Positions 51,737-61,346 of a stretch of DNA of 64,000 nt are shown here, piece by piece. Within the stretch, counting starts at the first letter, position 1, and each line of letters starts with the position of its first letter. Origin of the DNA: Flagellimonas pelagia (GTDB lineage Bacteria > Bacteroidota > Bacteroidia > Flavobacteriales > Flavobacteriaceae); assembly GCF_003584135.1 (NCBI RefSeq), contig NZ_QXFI01000026.1, forward strand, positions 124,001-188,000. Direction: 5' to 3'. The notes beneath the pieces were generated by a model. It was given only the letters and a program-made list of their open reading frames with translations, was not told the origin of the DNA and did no database searches. The translations under genes and the position numbers were made by a program.

Positions 51737-52041
51737 AGGATTGTATTTATAGTTTTAAATGTATGTAAAAGAATTGAAAAATCCACCATGAAATGCAGAT
51801 TTTATCGATGAACGACACCTTTTTTAGCAACAGTTTAACAATTTAGACTGAATCTTTGTTGTGAAACCGGGGTTTTTCCATAGTTTTTCTAGGGGAAATC
51901 CACAGTTGAAAGGAATGGGTCAAAAATCGGGGTAAAAATCTGGTTGACTGCGTTTTCCAAATATGCTATAGGGAAACCTAACATATATCAATACAAAATG
52001 GGAATAGATCAAGTTTAACAGGAAACACCACATTTAAAACA

Positions 52042-52049
52042 TAACTTTG
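52042..52049 (+). promoter_or_regulatory. -7 box of uvrC
   Basis: TAACTTTG is a perfect TAnnTTTG, 35 nt before the uvrC ATG. Expected transcription start is near 52056. Confidence 0.5.
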
Positions 52050-52084
52050 TGTAAAGTCGAACCGGACCATTTTCAAAAGGCCAT

Positions 52085-53875
52085 ATGTCCAACCCTACAT
52101 CCATTGCCGTACAACTTAGTGCTCTGCCCGATAACCCCGGAGTATATCAATTTTATGACAAGGAGGGAAAGATTTTATATGTGGGGAAGGCAAAAAATCT
52201 CAAAAAAAGGGTTTCTTCCTATTTCAATAAGACCCAGGAATATGGCAAAACCAGGGTATTGGTCAAAAAGATCCAGACCATCAATCATATTGTGGTTCCT
52301 ACGGAGTCGGACGCCCTGCTCTTGGAGAACAACCTGATCAAAAAGCTGCAGCCCCGCTACAATGTAATGTTGAAGGACGACAAATCCTATCCGTGGATTT
52401 GCATCAAGAAAGAACGGTTTCCGAGAGTCTTCCCCACACGCAAACTGATCAAGGACGGATCGGAATACTACGGTCCCTATACCAGTATGAAAACCGTACG
52501 GACTCTATTGGAATTGGTAAAAAGTCTTTATCCGCTCCGTACCTGCAATTATGACCTTTCCGAAGACAAGGTTGAAGGGGGCAAATACAAGGTATGCCTG
52601 GAATATCATTTGGGAAATTGTTTGGGACCGTGTGAAGGATTTCAGACCGAACAAGAATATCACGGACAGATTGAGGACATACGGCAGATCATCAAGGGAA
52701 ACTTGCGGGATTCGTTGCAATCGTTCAAAAAGCAGATGAACGAACTGGCCGAAAAAATGGAGTTTGAAAAGGCGCAGCGTGTAAAGGATAAGATCGATAT
52801 CCTGGAAAACTATCAGGCAAAATCAACCGTGGTAAACCCCAAGATCAATAATGTTGACGTATTTACCATCATTTCGGATGAGACCCATGCCTATGTCAAT
52901 TTCTTGCAGCTTTCCCATGGTTCCATTGTGAGATCGCATACCTTGGAGATCAAAAAGAAATTGGAAGAAACGGATGAGGAACTATTGCAGTTGGCCATTA
53001 CGGAGATACGGCAACGATTTCATTCCAAATCCAAGGAAATCTATCTTCAGGTACCGGTGACCGTGGAGGAAAACGTGAAGGTGACCCTGCCCAAATTGGG
53101 AGACAAACGGAGGATTTTGGAGCTTTCGGAACGGAATGCCCGGTTTTATCGGCAAGACAAGTTAAAACAGATCAAGATAACCGATCCCGATAGGCACACC
53201 AAACGCATCATGGCCCAGATGAAGGCCGATTTAAGGCTTTCCGTGGAACCCAGACATATTGAATGCTTCGACAACTCTAACATACAAGGGAGCAATCCAG
53301 TAGCTGCCTGTGTGGTCTTTAAGGACGGCAAGCCCTCCAAAAAGGACTACAGGCACTTCAATATTAAAACAGTGGAAGGTCCGGACGATTTTGCCAGTAT
53401 GGAAGAGGTGGTGCACAGAAGGTACAAACGGCTCTTGAGCGAGGATGAACCCCTGCCACAGCTTATTGTGATCGATGGGGGAAAGGGACAATTGTCGTCT
53501 GCCCTAAAAAGTTTGGAACTTTTGGACCTGCGTGGAAAAATTGCCATTGTCGGGATAGCTAAAAGACTGGAGGAAATCTATTTTCCTGAAGACCCAGTTC
53601 CTTTGTATTTGGACAAACGTTCCGAAACCTTGAAGATAATTCAACAGTTGCGGAACGAGGCCCACCGTTTTGGGATTACCCATCACAGGAACAAAAGGAG
53701 CAAGGGTGCCATTAATTCGGAGTTGGAGCGCATTGAAGGTGTTGGGGAAAAGACCGCGGAACAATTGTTGAAAAATTTCAAGTCCGTAAAACGAATCAAG
53801 GAAGCTTCGTTGGAAAGCCTTGCAGAATCTGTGGGTATGGCCAAAGCGAAGAAAATATATAAAACATTTCATTAG
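52085..53875 (+). CDS. uvrC: Excinuclease ABC subunit UvrC
   Basis: A 596-residue nuclease of nucleotide excision repair. It has the GIY-YIG domain at the start (NPGVYQFYDKEGKILYVGKA), a Cys-rich CxxC-type region, a UVR motif (LAEKMEFEKAQRVKDKIDIL at about 218-237), the RNase H-like C-terminal nuclease (IECFDNSNIQGSNPVAACVV, IVIDGGKGQL) and terminal HhH motifs (IEGVGEKTAEQLLKNF). It makes both incisions around the lesion with UvrAB. The patatin gene follows after 5 nt. Confidence 0.97.
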   Translation: MSNPTSIAVQLSALPDNPGVYQFYDKEGKILYVGKAKNLKKRVSSYFNKTQEYGKTRVLVKKIQTINHIVVPTESDALLLENNLIKKLQPRYNVMLKDDKSYPWICIKKERFPRVFPTRKLIKDGSEYYGPYTSMKTVRTLLELVKSLYPLRTCNYDLSEDKVEGGKYKVCLEYHLGNCLGPCEGFQTEQEYHGQIEDIRQIIKGNLRDSLQSFKKQMNELAEKMEFEKAQRVKDKIDILENYQAKSTVVNPKINNVDVFTIISDETHAYVNFLQLSHGSIVRSHTLEIKKKLEETDEELLQLAITEIRQRFHSKSKEIYLQVPVTVEENVKVTLPKLGDKRRILELSERNARFYRQDKLKQIKITDPDRHTKRIMAQMKADLRLSVEPRHIECFDNSNIQGSNPVAACVVFKDGKPSKKDYRHFNIKTVEGPDDFASMEEVVHRRYKRLLSEDEPLPQLIVIDGGKGQLSSALKSLELLDLRGKIAIVGIAKRLEEIYFPEDPVPLYLDKRSETLKIIQQLRNEAHRFGITHHRNKRSKGAINSELERIEGVGEKTAEQLLKNFKSVKRIKEASLESLAESVGMAKAKKIYKTFH

Positions 53876-53880
53876 TCACT

Positions 53881-56145
53881 ATGTGCATCAGGAGTACAAT
53901 AACCACGATTATATTCATCTTGTTAGGGGTAATTGGGATGGCCCAGACCACAACCAATGAACCTCCACCAAAAGTAGGTCTCGTGCTCAGTGGTGGTGGG
54001 GCCAAGGGATTGGCACACATCGGTGCACTGAAAGTAATAGAGGAGGCCGGCATTAAGGTGGATTACATTGGAGGGACCAGTATGGGGGCCATCGTGGGGG
54101 CACTGTATGCATCGGGATACTCTGCCAAAGAACTAGATTCCATTTTTAGGAGCACCAATTTTACCGATCTTATCCAAGATCACGTGCCCAGAAGTGCCAA
54201 GAATTTTTATGAAAAGGAAGATTCGGAGCGCTATGCCCTCACCTTACCTTTTACCGATTTTAAAGTGAGTTTTCCCCAGGCCATTTCCGGGGGACAGAAC
54301 ATCTACAATATGTTGGTGCAATTGCTCTTTCATGTAAAGGATGTGCAGGATTTTAAAAAGTTGCCCATCCCATTTTTGTGTGTGGCGACCAATGTGGAGA
54401 CCGGGGAGCAAGTTTTGTTGGACCATGGCTATCTGCCCGAGGCCATTGTGGCCAGTGGTACGTTTCCGTCACTTTTTGAACCATCGGAAATCGATGGGGA
54501 TATTTTGATCGATGGAGGAGTGGTGAACAATTACCCCATAGACCAAGTGAGGGCCATGGGTGCAGATATTATTATTGGGGTCGACGTGCAGCACGATCTT
54601 TCCACCCGTGAATCGTTATCATCTGCCACTGAGATCTTGCTCCAGATCAACAATTACCGTACGGTGAACGACATGAAGAAGAAATCGGCCCAGACAGATG
54701 TGTACATTAGGCCAGATATAGATGAGTTTTCCGTAATCGATTTTGATCGCGGCAAGGCTATTGTGGATAGTGGTGAAAAGGCGGCGCGGACTAAAATGGG
54801 AGAACTGGAAAAAATAGCCGCAACCCAGGATTATACCCCAAGACCTAGAAAACGTGTCCGGGTGATGGACAGTTTAACCATCAACAGGATGATCATTGAG
54901 GGGAACGATCGTTATACCCGAGGGTATATCAAGGGGAAATTACGTTTTAACCTAGCCGAAAAAATAGCCTTTGAGGATTTGAAACAAGGGATCAACAACC
55001 TATCGGCTACAGGAAACTTCAAGGCGATTCGGTACGATTTGGTTTCCAATGGCTTGGGGACCGACCTGATCTTGAAAATTAAGGAGAACCCCAACAAGAT
55101 GTTCATCAAAGTATCTGCCCATTATGATGACCTGTATAAAAGTGCGGCCCTGTTCAACCTTACCAAGAAGAACTTTTTGATGAAGGACGATGTAGCTTCC
55201 TTCGATTTTATCCTTGGCGACCATATCCGCTATAATATGCAATACTATCTGGACAAGGGATATTACTGGAGCTTTGGGCTTAATTCCAAGTTTACCGATT
55301 TTAATTCGGAAATTGATTTTTCCCTGATTAGAGGCAATTTTAATGTTCCGAACGACCCCAATATTAGAAGAATAAGCTTGGATGTGACCGACTTGACCAA
55401 CCAGATATACCTGCAGACCGTTTTACAGGAAGAATTTGCCTTTACCATTGGGGCTGAGCACAAATTTTTACGTTACAGCACCAGAACGCTTGGTGAGGGA
55501 ACCGTAACAGAGGCTACTTTGACCGATGATGATGGCAGGACCACTTTTGAGAAATCAAACTATTTCAATGCGTTTTCCAAAATAACGTTGGATACTTACG
55601 ACGATAAATATTTCCCCACAAAAGGGCTCATTTTCGACAGTGATTTCCACGTGTATTTGTTCTCTTCTGACTATAATAAAAATTTTAGGGAGTTCTCTAT
55701 TGCCAAGGCAAGGTTGGGTGCCGCTATTCCCATACTGCATAACCTCAGCTTTAATATAGAGGCAGAAGGAGGCGTAAAGTTGGGGACTTCCGATGTAACC
55801 TCTTTCGATTTTGTACTAGGGGGGTTCGGCAATGATTTTGTGAACAATTTTGTTCCTTTTTTTGGCTATGATTTTTTGAGCCTGCCTGGTAATAGTTATG
55901 TAAAAGCATATGGGAGGGCTGATTACCGGATCGCACCCAAGCACCACCTTATGTTTTCCGTCAATTTTGCCAATGTGGACGATGACCTTTTCCGGACGGG
56001 GGACTGGTTTACTGAGCCCAGTTTTTCAGGTTATGGTGTGGGGTATGGATTTGAATCGTTCATAGGTCCCATCCAAATTTATTACTCTTGGTCCCCAGAG
56101 ATAAAAAATGACAGTATTTTCTTTAGTGTCGGGTATTGGTTCTGA
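53881..56145 (+). CDS. Patatin-like phospholipase with BamA-type barrel
   Basis: A 754-residue outer membrane protein. It has a signal peptide (cleaved near GMAQ) and a patatin domain (about 30-250) with oxyanion GGGAKG, nucleophile S67 in GTSMG and D211 in DGG. One POTRA-like unit (about 320-400, IEGNDRYTRGYIKGKLRF) and a 16-strand BamA/surface-antigen-like barrel ending in FFSVGYWF follow. This matches PlpD-type self-transport of a patatin lipase (type Vd secretion), although many Bacteroidetes copies may stay at the surface. It lies 5 nt after uvrC. Confidence 0.92.
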   Translation: MCIRSTITTIIFILLGVIGMAQTTTNEPPPKVGLVLSGGGAKGLAHIGALKVIEEAGIKVDYIGGTSMGAIVGALYASGYSAKELDSIFRSTNFTDLIQDHVPRSAKNFYEKEDSERYALTLPFTDFKVSFPQAISGGQNIYNMLVQLLFHVKDVQDFKKLPIPFLCVATNVETGEQVLLDHGYLPEAIVASGTFPSLFEPSEIDGDILIDGGVVNNYPIDQVRAMGADIIIGVDVQHDLSTRESLSSATEILLQINNYRTVNDMKKKSAQTDVYIRPDIDEFSVIDFDRGKAIVDSGEKAARTKMGELEKIAATQDYTPRPRKRVRVMDSLTINRMIIEGNDRYTRGYIKGKLRFNLAEKIAFEDLKQGINNLSATGNFKAIRYDLVSNGLGTDLILKIKENPNKMFIKVSAHYDDLYKSAALFNLTKKNFLMKDDVASFDFILGDHIRYNMQYYLDKGYYWSFGLNSKFTDFNSEIDFSLIRGNFNVPNDPNIRRISLDVTDLTNQIYLQTVLQEEFAFTIGAEHKFLRYSTRTLGEGTVTEATLTDDDGRTTFEKSNYFNAFSKITLDTYDDKYFPTKGLIFDSDFHVYLFSSDYNKNFREFSIAKARLGAAIPILHNLSFNIEAEGGVKLGTSDVTSFDFVLGGFGNDFVNNFVPFFGYDFLSLPGNSYVKAYGRADYRIAPKHHLMFSVNFANVDDDLFRTGDWFTEPSFSGYGVGYGFESFIGPIQIYYSWSPEIKNDSIFFSVGYWF

Positions 56146-56272
56146 TTGTTCAGGATTCATCAAACCGCCTATATTTCTTAATAATTTGCCAAAAAAGCAT
56201 ACAAAAGACATCAATTTATAGGAGGTTAAGTTAAAGTCCGTTAAAAACTCAATTTCCTACAAAAGCATGGTG

Positions 56273-56280
56273 TATATTTG
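56273..56280 (+). promoter_or_regulatory. -7 box of the 56.3-kb small RNA candidate
   Basis: TATATTTG is a perfect TAnnTTTG, far from any ATG (209 nt before DUF3108) but just before a hairpin-linker-terminator unit. Expected start is near 56286. Confidence 0.5.
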
Positions 56281-56338
56281 TCTCAGATAAGGGGTGGTTC
56301 CCTTATAACTTTAAGTATTGGTTTTTCATAATTTAAAG

Positions 56339-56355
56339 TTTGGTTGGTTATTTAG
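56339..56355 (+). repeat. Shared linker motif, copy 2
   Basis: TTTGGTTGGTTATTTAG, identical to 23717-23733, standing 5 nt before a terminator in both places. Confidence 0.7.
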
Positions 56356-56360
56356 GAAAA

Positions 56361-56387
56361 GCCCAGTTTTAAGACTGGGCTTTTTTT
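56361..56387 (+). terminator. Terminator of the 56.3-kb RNA candidate
   Basis: A perfect 7-bp stem GCCCAGT/ACTGGGC (56361-56367 with 56374-56380), loop TTTAAG, followed by T7. Confidence 0.85.
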
Positions 56388-56481
56388 ATTTATACTATTT
56401 TGGAACAAGTTTTGTTTAAGTATATGTAAACCAAGTGCCCCCAACATCGTTTTTGCTAATTTTATACCAATAAAATTGACT

Positions 56482-57261
56482 ATGAAAAGAATACTGCCCT
56501 TACTTCTCCTACTTTCGGTACTACCCGTAATAGGGCAAAATTCCACCCCGGCCTTTAAAAATGGGGAATGGCTTAAGTTTAGGATACATTACGGCATCCT
56601 CAACGCCAGTTATGCGACCATGCACCTTACCTCCAAGACTTTGGAAGGTGTTCCTGTGTACCATGTAGTTGGCCAGGGCAAGACCACTGGTTTTGCAAGT
56701 ATCTTTTTTAAGGTGGACGATACCTATGAAAGTTATTTTGGCAGGGGAAACGGAAGACCGTATAAGTTCATCAGGAAAATTGATGAAGGAGGATATACAA
56801 AAGACATGCAGATCGAATTTGATTATGATACCCGCAAAGCGGTGTTGAAAGACCACAAAAATGGAACACAACAGGATTTTAAGATCCATGACCAGGTACA
56901 GGATTTGATATCGGCGTCCTATTTTTTGCGGAACAATTACAACTTGGATGAGTTTGTGGAAGGCCAATCCATTGATCTGGATATGCTTTTTGATGATGAT
57001 GGCATGTTCAGGTTTCAGTTGAAATATTTGGGAAAAGAAATCCTTAGGACCAAGTTTGGCAAGGTGGAATGTCTTAAATTTAGGCCACTGGTACAGTCTG
57101 GCCGGGTTTTTAAGGAAAAGGAGAGTTTAACGCTTTGGGTGTCCAATGATTTGAACAAGATTCCTATCCGTATTAAGGCAGATTTGGCGGTAGGATCTTT
57201 AAAGGCAGACCTTGAGGCCTACAACGGACTAAGAAACCAGTTTAAAATTATCATGAACTAG
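56482..57261 (+). CDS. DUF3108 domain protein
   Basis: A 259-residue secreted protein with a signal peptide (MKRILPLLLLLSVLPVIGQ) and a DUF3108 beta-barrel-like body: FKNGEWLKFRIHYGILNASY, then YHVVGQGKTTGFASIFFKVDDTYES. Members are often predicted periplasmic proteins that might handle lipids or polysaccharide; function unknown. It begins a run DUF3108 - TDO - M23 peptidase - pgi with gaps of only 0-15 nt, so these genes are probably one transcript. The ATG at 56482 is used in place of an upstream TTG. Confidence 0.88.
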   Translation: MKRILPLLLLLSVLPVIGQNSTPAFKNGEWLKFRIHYGILNASYATMHLTSKTLEGVPVYHVVGQGKTTGFASIFFKVDDTYESYFGRGNGRPYKFIRKIDEGGYTKDMQIEFDYDTRKAVLKDHKNGTQQDFKIHDQVQDLISASYFLRNNYNLDEFVEGQSIDLDMLFDDDGMFRFQLKYLGKEILRTKFGKVECLKFRPLVQSGRVFKEKESLTLWVSNDLNKIPIRIKADLAVGSLKADLEAYNGLRNQFKIIMN

Positions 57262-57276
57262 CGTAGATCGGCATTG

Positions 57277-58251
57277 ATGGAGCAGAATCCTAAAATTCAG
57301 TCCCAAATCAACAAACTTGAAGAAAAGTATAAAAATTCCGGTCAGGACCTGAGTTCCTATCTCGACGGCCTTCTTTACCAAAAATACCTTACCTATTGGG
57401 ATTACATTCACTTGGACACACTGTTGAGCCTGCAAGTGCCCAGAACGCATTTTCCGGATGAGGAAATCTTCATCATGTACCACCAGATCACGGAGCTCTA
57501 TTTCAAGTTGATCTTGCATGAACAAAAGCAGATTGTTGAGGACAAATCCCAGGACCCTGTCTTTTTTATTGAAAAGGTCAGGAGGATCAACAGTTATTTC
57601 AAGGCCCTGATCTCATCGTTTAGCATTATGATCAAAGGGATGGAAAGGGAGCAGTTCCTTAGGTATCGAATGGCATTGCTTCCGGCAAGTGGGTTTCAAT
57701 CAGCACAATACAGGATGATAGAGATTTATGCCACCCCCTTGGAGAATCTGTTGCACCACAGCGAAAGAGGCCATCACTCAGGGGAGGACAGTATAGAAGA
57801 ACTTTTTGAACATATCTACTGGAAGAAAGGTGCCACCGATTTGAAAACAGGTGAAAAAACCTTGACCCTGAAACAATTCGAGATCAGATATACGCCCAGA
57901 TTGTTAAGGATAGCCAACCAGATAAAGGAGAGTACCGTTTACCAAAAATATCTTCAATTGCCAGACGATTCCAAGAACAATGAAGAACTGATAAATGCGT
58001 TAAAGAAATTGGACATGAATGCCAACGTGAATTGGCCGCTCATGCACATGGGTTCGGCCTACAGGTATTTGGCCAAGGAAGGCAAGGATGTGGAGGCAAC
58101 CGGAGGCACCAATTGGAAACAGTATTTGCCTCCTAGTTTTCAGAAAATAATATTTTTCCCAACTTTGTATTCAGAATATGAACTGGATACATGGGGAAAG
58201 GAATGGGTAGATCATATATTTAATCCCGCAAACAAGGAATACAAGGAATAG
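57277..58251 (+). CDS. kynA: Tryptophan 2,3-dioxygenase
   Basis: A 324-residue heme enzyme, first step of the kynurenine pathway. Conserved features: YHQITELYFKLILHEQKQIV (distal heme side), LPASGFQSAQYRMIEIY, and the heme-ligand His in WPLMHMGSAYRYL. The substrate-contact blocks of the family are intact. It oxidises L-tryptophan to N-formylkynurenine in the cytosol. 3-Hydroxyanthranilate dioxygenase is elsewhere in the window, so the pathway is split between loci. It is 15 nt after DUF3108 and 6 nt before the M23 gene. Confidence 0.93.
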   Translation: MEQNPKIQSQINKLEEKYKNSGQDLSSYLDGLLYQKYLTYWDYIHLDTLLSLQVPRTHFPDEEIFIMYHQITELYFKLILHEQKQIVEDKSQDPVFFIEKVRRINSYFKALISSFSIMIKGMEREQFLRYRMALLPASGFQSAQYRMIEIYATPLENLLHHSERGHHSGEDSIEELFEHIYWKKGATDLKTGEKTLTLKQFEIRYTPRLLRIANQIKESTVYQKYLQLPDDSKNNEELINALKKLDMNANVNWPLMHMGSAYRYLAKEGKDVEATGGTNWKQYLPPSFQKIIFFPTLYSEYELDTWGKEWVDHIFNPANKEYKE

Positions 58252-58257
58252 AACAAA

Positions 58258-59538
58258 ATGCAAAAATTTATTGGGGCAATCTTGACACTGATGGTATTGG
58301 TGTCATGTAAACAGACAAAGGAACCGGTTGATGTAGTGGCTAAAGTAGAAGTAATCGAAAAGCCTCCCGTACTGCATTATGGTTTTAACTTCGATGATTT
58401 CAATGTGGTGCACGACACCGTAAGAAGCGGGGACAGCTTTGGGGAGTTAATGCTCAAAAACAAAGTGGACTACCCAAAGATTGCTGCCATTTCAGAAAAG
58501 TTTAGAGATACTTTCGATGTACGAAGAATAATGGTTGGCAAGCCCTACCTTATATTAAAGTCAAAGGATACTTCCGAAGTGGCCAAAGTCTTCATCTATC
58601 AAAATGACAAGATCAATTATACCGTAGTGGATCTACGTGATAGCGCTGCAGTGGCCTACAAGAGCAAGAAAAAAGTAAAACTCGTGGAAAAGGAAGTGGG
58701 AGGTATTATCAACAGTAGTCTTTCCGAGGCGATGGACAATTTAGGAGTGGATTACGGAGTAACCATAGCACTTTCCGAAGTATATGCATGGAGTATCGAC
58801 TTTTTTAAACTGGAAAAGGGGGACAAGTTCAAGGTCATCTTTGATGAACGCTATATCAACGACAGCATTTATGCCGGGTACGGCCCTATAAAAGCTGCAC
58901 TTTTTGAGCACAAGGGTAGGACCATTTATGCCTTTCCATATGTGACAGATTCCCTTAAAAATATTTTGGACTACTACGATCAGGATGCCAACAATCTAAG
59001 GAGTACCTTTTTAAGGGCTCCCATTAAGTTTGGGTATAGGTTGTCCTCCCGCTATAATCTAAAACGTAGAATTGCCTATTACGGCTACAAGGTTAGACCT
59101 CACAAGGGAACGGATTATGCCGCGGATATTGGAACACCCATCATCGCAACTGCGGATGGGACCGTTGTGGAATCTACCCGAAGGGGAGGTAATGGGAAAT
59201 ATGTGAAAATCAAGCACAATAGCATATACAGTACCCAATATTTGCACATGAAGGCCCAAAAAGTGAAGAAAGGAGATTTTGTGAGACAGGGTGATGTCAT
59301 CGGATGGGTCGGAATGACAGGAAATACTGGAGGTCCCCATGTATGCTACCGATTCTGGAAAAATGGTAGGCAAGTGGATCCCCTTCAAGAAAAGCTTCCA
59401 ACCGCCGAACCGATTGCCGATTCGTTGCGTGCAGGATATATGTCGCATATTGAACCTTTGCGGTGGCAACTGGACTGCATAGAGTTTGTGGATCCCGCCC
59501 CGGAACCCGAAGAAACGTTAATCACTTATAACCAGTAA
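58258..59538 (+). CDS. M23 family (LytM-like) peptidase-fold protein
   Basis: A 426-residue lipoprotein (VLVSC, Cys17). The N-terminal and middle parts (about 40-260) are a LysM/OapA-like substrate-gating region. The LytM domain occupies about 270-380. Zinc ligands H282 and D286 (HKGTDYA) and the catalytic His H361 are present, but the last ligand of HxH is Cys (HVC, C363). It probably cleaves or binds peptidoglycan cross-links in the periplasm; the altered site makes activity uncertain. Its stop overlaps the pgi start (TAATG). Confidence 0.88.
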   Translation: MQKFIGAILTLMVLVSCKQTKEPVDVVAKVEVIEKPPVLHYGFNFDDFNVVHDTVRSGDSFGELMLKNKVDYPKIAAISEKFRDTFDVRRIMVGKPYLILKSKDTSEVAKVFIYQNDKINYTVVDLRDSAAVAYKSKKKVKLVEKEVGGIINSSLSEAMDNLGVDYGVTIALSEVYAWSIDFFKLEKGDKFKVIFDERYINDSIYAGYGPIKAALFEHKGRTIYAFPYVTDSLKNILDYYDQDANNLRSTFLRAPIKFGYRLSSRYNLKRRIAYYGYKVRPHKGTDYAADIGTPIIATADGTVVESTRRGGNGKYVKIKHNSIYSTQYLHMKAQKVKKGDFVRQGDVIGWVGMTGNTGGPHVCYRFWKNGRQVDPLQEKLPTAEPIADSLRAGYMSHIEPLRWQLDCIEFVDPAPEPEETLITYNQ

Positions 59539-61175
59539 TGGCACTACCCACAATCAACCCTACTACTACGGAAGCTTGGAAAAAGCTCCAGGAACATTAT
59601 CAAGAAACAAAAGACAAACATTTAAGGGAACTGTTCGCTACCGATACCGATCGGGGCGGCAAGTTCTCATTGGCTTGGAACGACTTTTTGGTGGACTATT
59701 CAAAGAATAGGATTACCGACAAGACCATTTCCCTACTGCAGGATTTAGCTGAGGAAGTTGGTTTGGAAAGTGCCATAAAAAGCTATTTCAGTGGGGAACA
59801 CATCAACCAAACTGAAGACAGGGCCGTGCTCCATACCGCTTTGCGTGCTACCAAGGATGACAAGATTTTTGTGGATGGGGAGAACATTGTGGATGAAGTA
59901 TATGCCGTAAGGGAAAAGATCAAAGCTTTTTCCCATGCCGTAATCTCGGGGGAAAAGAAGGGCTATACAGGAAAAGCCTTCACGGATGTTGTCAATATTG
60001 GTATCGGAGGGTCAGATTTGGGACCTGTGATGGTCACCGAGGCACTCAAGTTCTACAAGAACCACTTGAAAACCCATTTTGTGAGCAATGTGGATGGGGA
60101 TCTTGTGTATGAGGTGTTGAAGGAACTCAATCCGGAGACCACTCTTTTTGTAATCGTTTCCAAAACCTTTACTACCCAAGAAACTTTAACGAATGCCCTT
60201 ACCATTAAAAAATGGTTTTTAAAAAGTGCCTCAGAAAAAGATATCGCCCATCATTTTGCAGCCGTTTCCACCAATCTTGAAAAGATTAGCGAATTTGGGA
60301 TTGCTGACGAAAATGTATTCCCCATGTGGGATTGGGTCGGAGGCCGTTTTTCGCTTTGGAGCGCGGTAGGTCTCTCTATTGCCATCTCAGTAGGCTATGA
60401 CCATTTTGAGGAACTGTTGGATGGCGCCCATGAAATGGATGTACATTTTAAGGAAACCCCGTTCAACAAGAATATGCCGGTGGTACTGGCCATGATCAGT
60501 GTGTGGTACAACAATTTTTATGGTGCCGAAACCGAGGCCATAATCCCCTATACCCAATACCTGCACCGTTTTTCTGCCTATTTACAACAGGGTATTATGG
60601 AAAGTAACGGAAAAAGTGTGGATCGGGCTGGTAACCGGGTGGGTCATCAAACCGGGACCATTATTTGGGGCGAGCCCGGGACCAATTCCCAACACGCCTT
60701 TTTTCAGTTGATACACCAAGGGACCAAATTAATTCCAACGGACTTTATCGGTTACAAGGAATCCCTACACGGTGATGTGGACCATCACAATAAGTTAATG
60801 GCCAATTTCTTTGCCCAGACAGAAGCTTTGATGAATGGGAAAACACCAGATGAGGTCAGGAAAGAACTGGAAAACCAAAAGCTTTCAGCCGCCGAGATAG
60901 AAGCCTTGCTTCCTTTCAAGGTATTTGAGGGCAATAAACCCACCAATACCATCTTGGTGCACAAGCTTACGCCTAAAAGTTTGGGGGCCTTGATAGCCCT
61001 TTATGAACACAAGATTTTTGTTCAGGGAGTGGTTTGGAACATCTTCAGTTTTGATCAATGGGGAGTGGAACTTGGAAAGCAATTGGCAAAAAATATTTTG
61101 ACTGACATTGAAAATTCAGAAATCGGCAAACACGACACTTCTACATTGCATCTATTGCAAAATTTTAAAAAGTAA
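59538..61175 (+). CDS. pgi: Glucose-6-phosphate isomerase
   Basis: A 545-residue phosphosugar isomerase with SIS folds. Signature blocks: [70 protein letters not shown], and the catalytic-Lys end [21 protein letters not shown]. It interconverts glucose-6-phosphate and fructose-6-phosphate, so it also joins amylosucrase/fructokinase products to glycolysis. The start overlaps the M23 stop by one base. Transcription ends before the TonB receptor promoter. Confidence 0.97.
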   Translation: MALPTINPTTTEAWKKLQEHYQETKDKHLRELFATDTDRGGKFSLAWNDFLVDYSKNRITDKTISLLQDLAEEVGLESAIKSYFSGEHINQTEDRAVLHTALRATKDDKIFVDGENIVDEVYAVREKIKAFSHAVISGEKKGYTGKAFTDVVNIGIGGSDLGPVMVTEALKFYKNHLKTHFVSNVDGDLVYEVLKELNPETTLFVIVSKTFTTQETLTNALTIKKWFLKSASEKDIAHHFAAVSTNLEKISEFGIADENVFPMWDWVGGRFSLWSAVGLSIAISVGYDHFEELLDGAHEMDVHFKETPFNKNMPVVLAMISVWYNNFYGAETEAIIPYTQYLHRFSAYLQQGIMESNGKSVDRAGNRVGHQTGTIIWGEPGTNSQHAFFQLIHQGTKLIPTDFIGYKESLHGDVDHHNKLMANFFAQTEALMNGKTPDEVRKELENQKLSAAEIEALLPFKVFEGNKPTNTILVHKLTPKSLGALIALYEHKIFVQGVVWNIFSFDQWGVELGKQLAKNILTDIENSEIGKHDTSTLHLLQNFKK

Positions 61176-61217
61176 ATTGATAGGTTTCTATTATTAGTTA
61201 AAAACCCTAAACAATTG

Positions 61218-61247
61218 TTTGTCAGGCGACTTTGTTTGTTAATTTTG
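61218..61247 (+). promoter_or_regulatory. Promoter of the 61.3-kb TonB receptor (TTTG-N18-TAATTTTG)
   Basis: TTTG at 61218-61221 is followed after 18 nt by the perfect -7 box TAATTTTG (61240-61247). This is the clearest complete Bacteroidetes promoter in the window. The leader is about 93 nt and AT-rich; no riboswitch-like fold was recognised. Confidence 0.65.
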
Positions 61248-61346
61248 TGTTAAGTATCTTAGCCTTATTTAACTTTGGCTTAATCGCAGTGTGTCAAAAA
61301 TGGATCACATTTGCAGCGCTAATTAAACACTTAAACACTGAATTAA

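Larger units (their letters stand above)
56286..56387 (+). ncRNA. Small RNA candidate, about 100 nt
   Basis: In the 336-nt gap between the patatin gene and DUF3108. A perfect -7 box is followed by a hairpin ATAAGGG/CCCTTAT (56287-56293 with 56300-56306), an AU-rich linker with the 17-mer TTTGGTTGGTTATTTAG (56339-56355), and an intrinsic terminator. No ORF of useful length lies inside. The unit looks complete: promoter, 5' hairpin, single-stranded linker, terminator. It may instead be an attenuated leader of DUF3108, but the gene starts 95 nt past the terminator. Confidence 0.55.

Noticed and set aside
51623-51811. 62-codon ORF on the plus strand
   Set aside because: Composition is random, it has no signal or domain, and it overlaps the more credible minus-strand membrane peptide.
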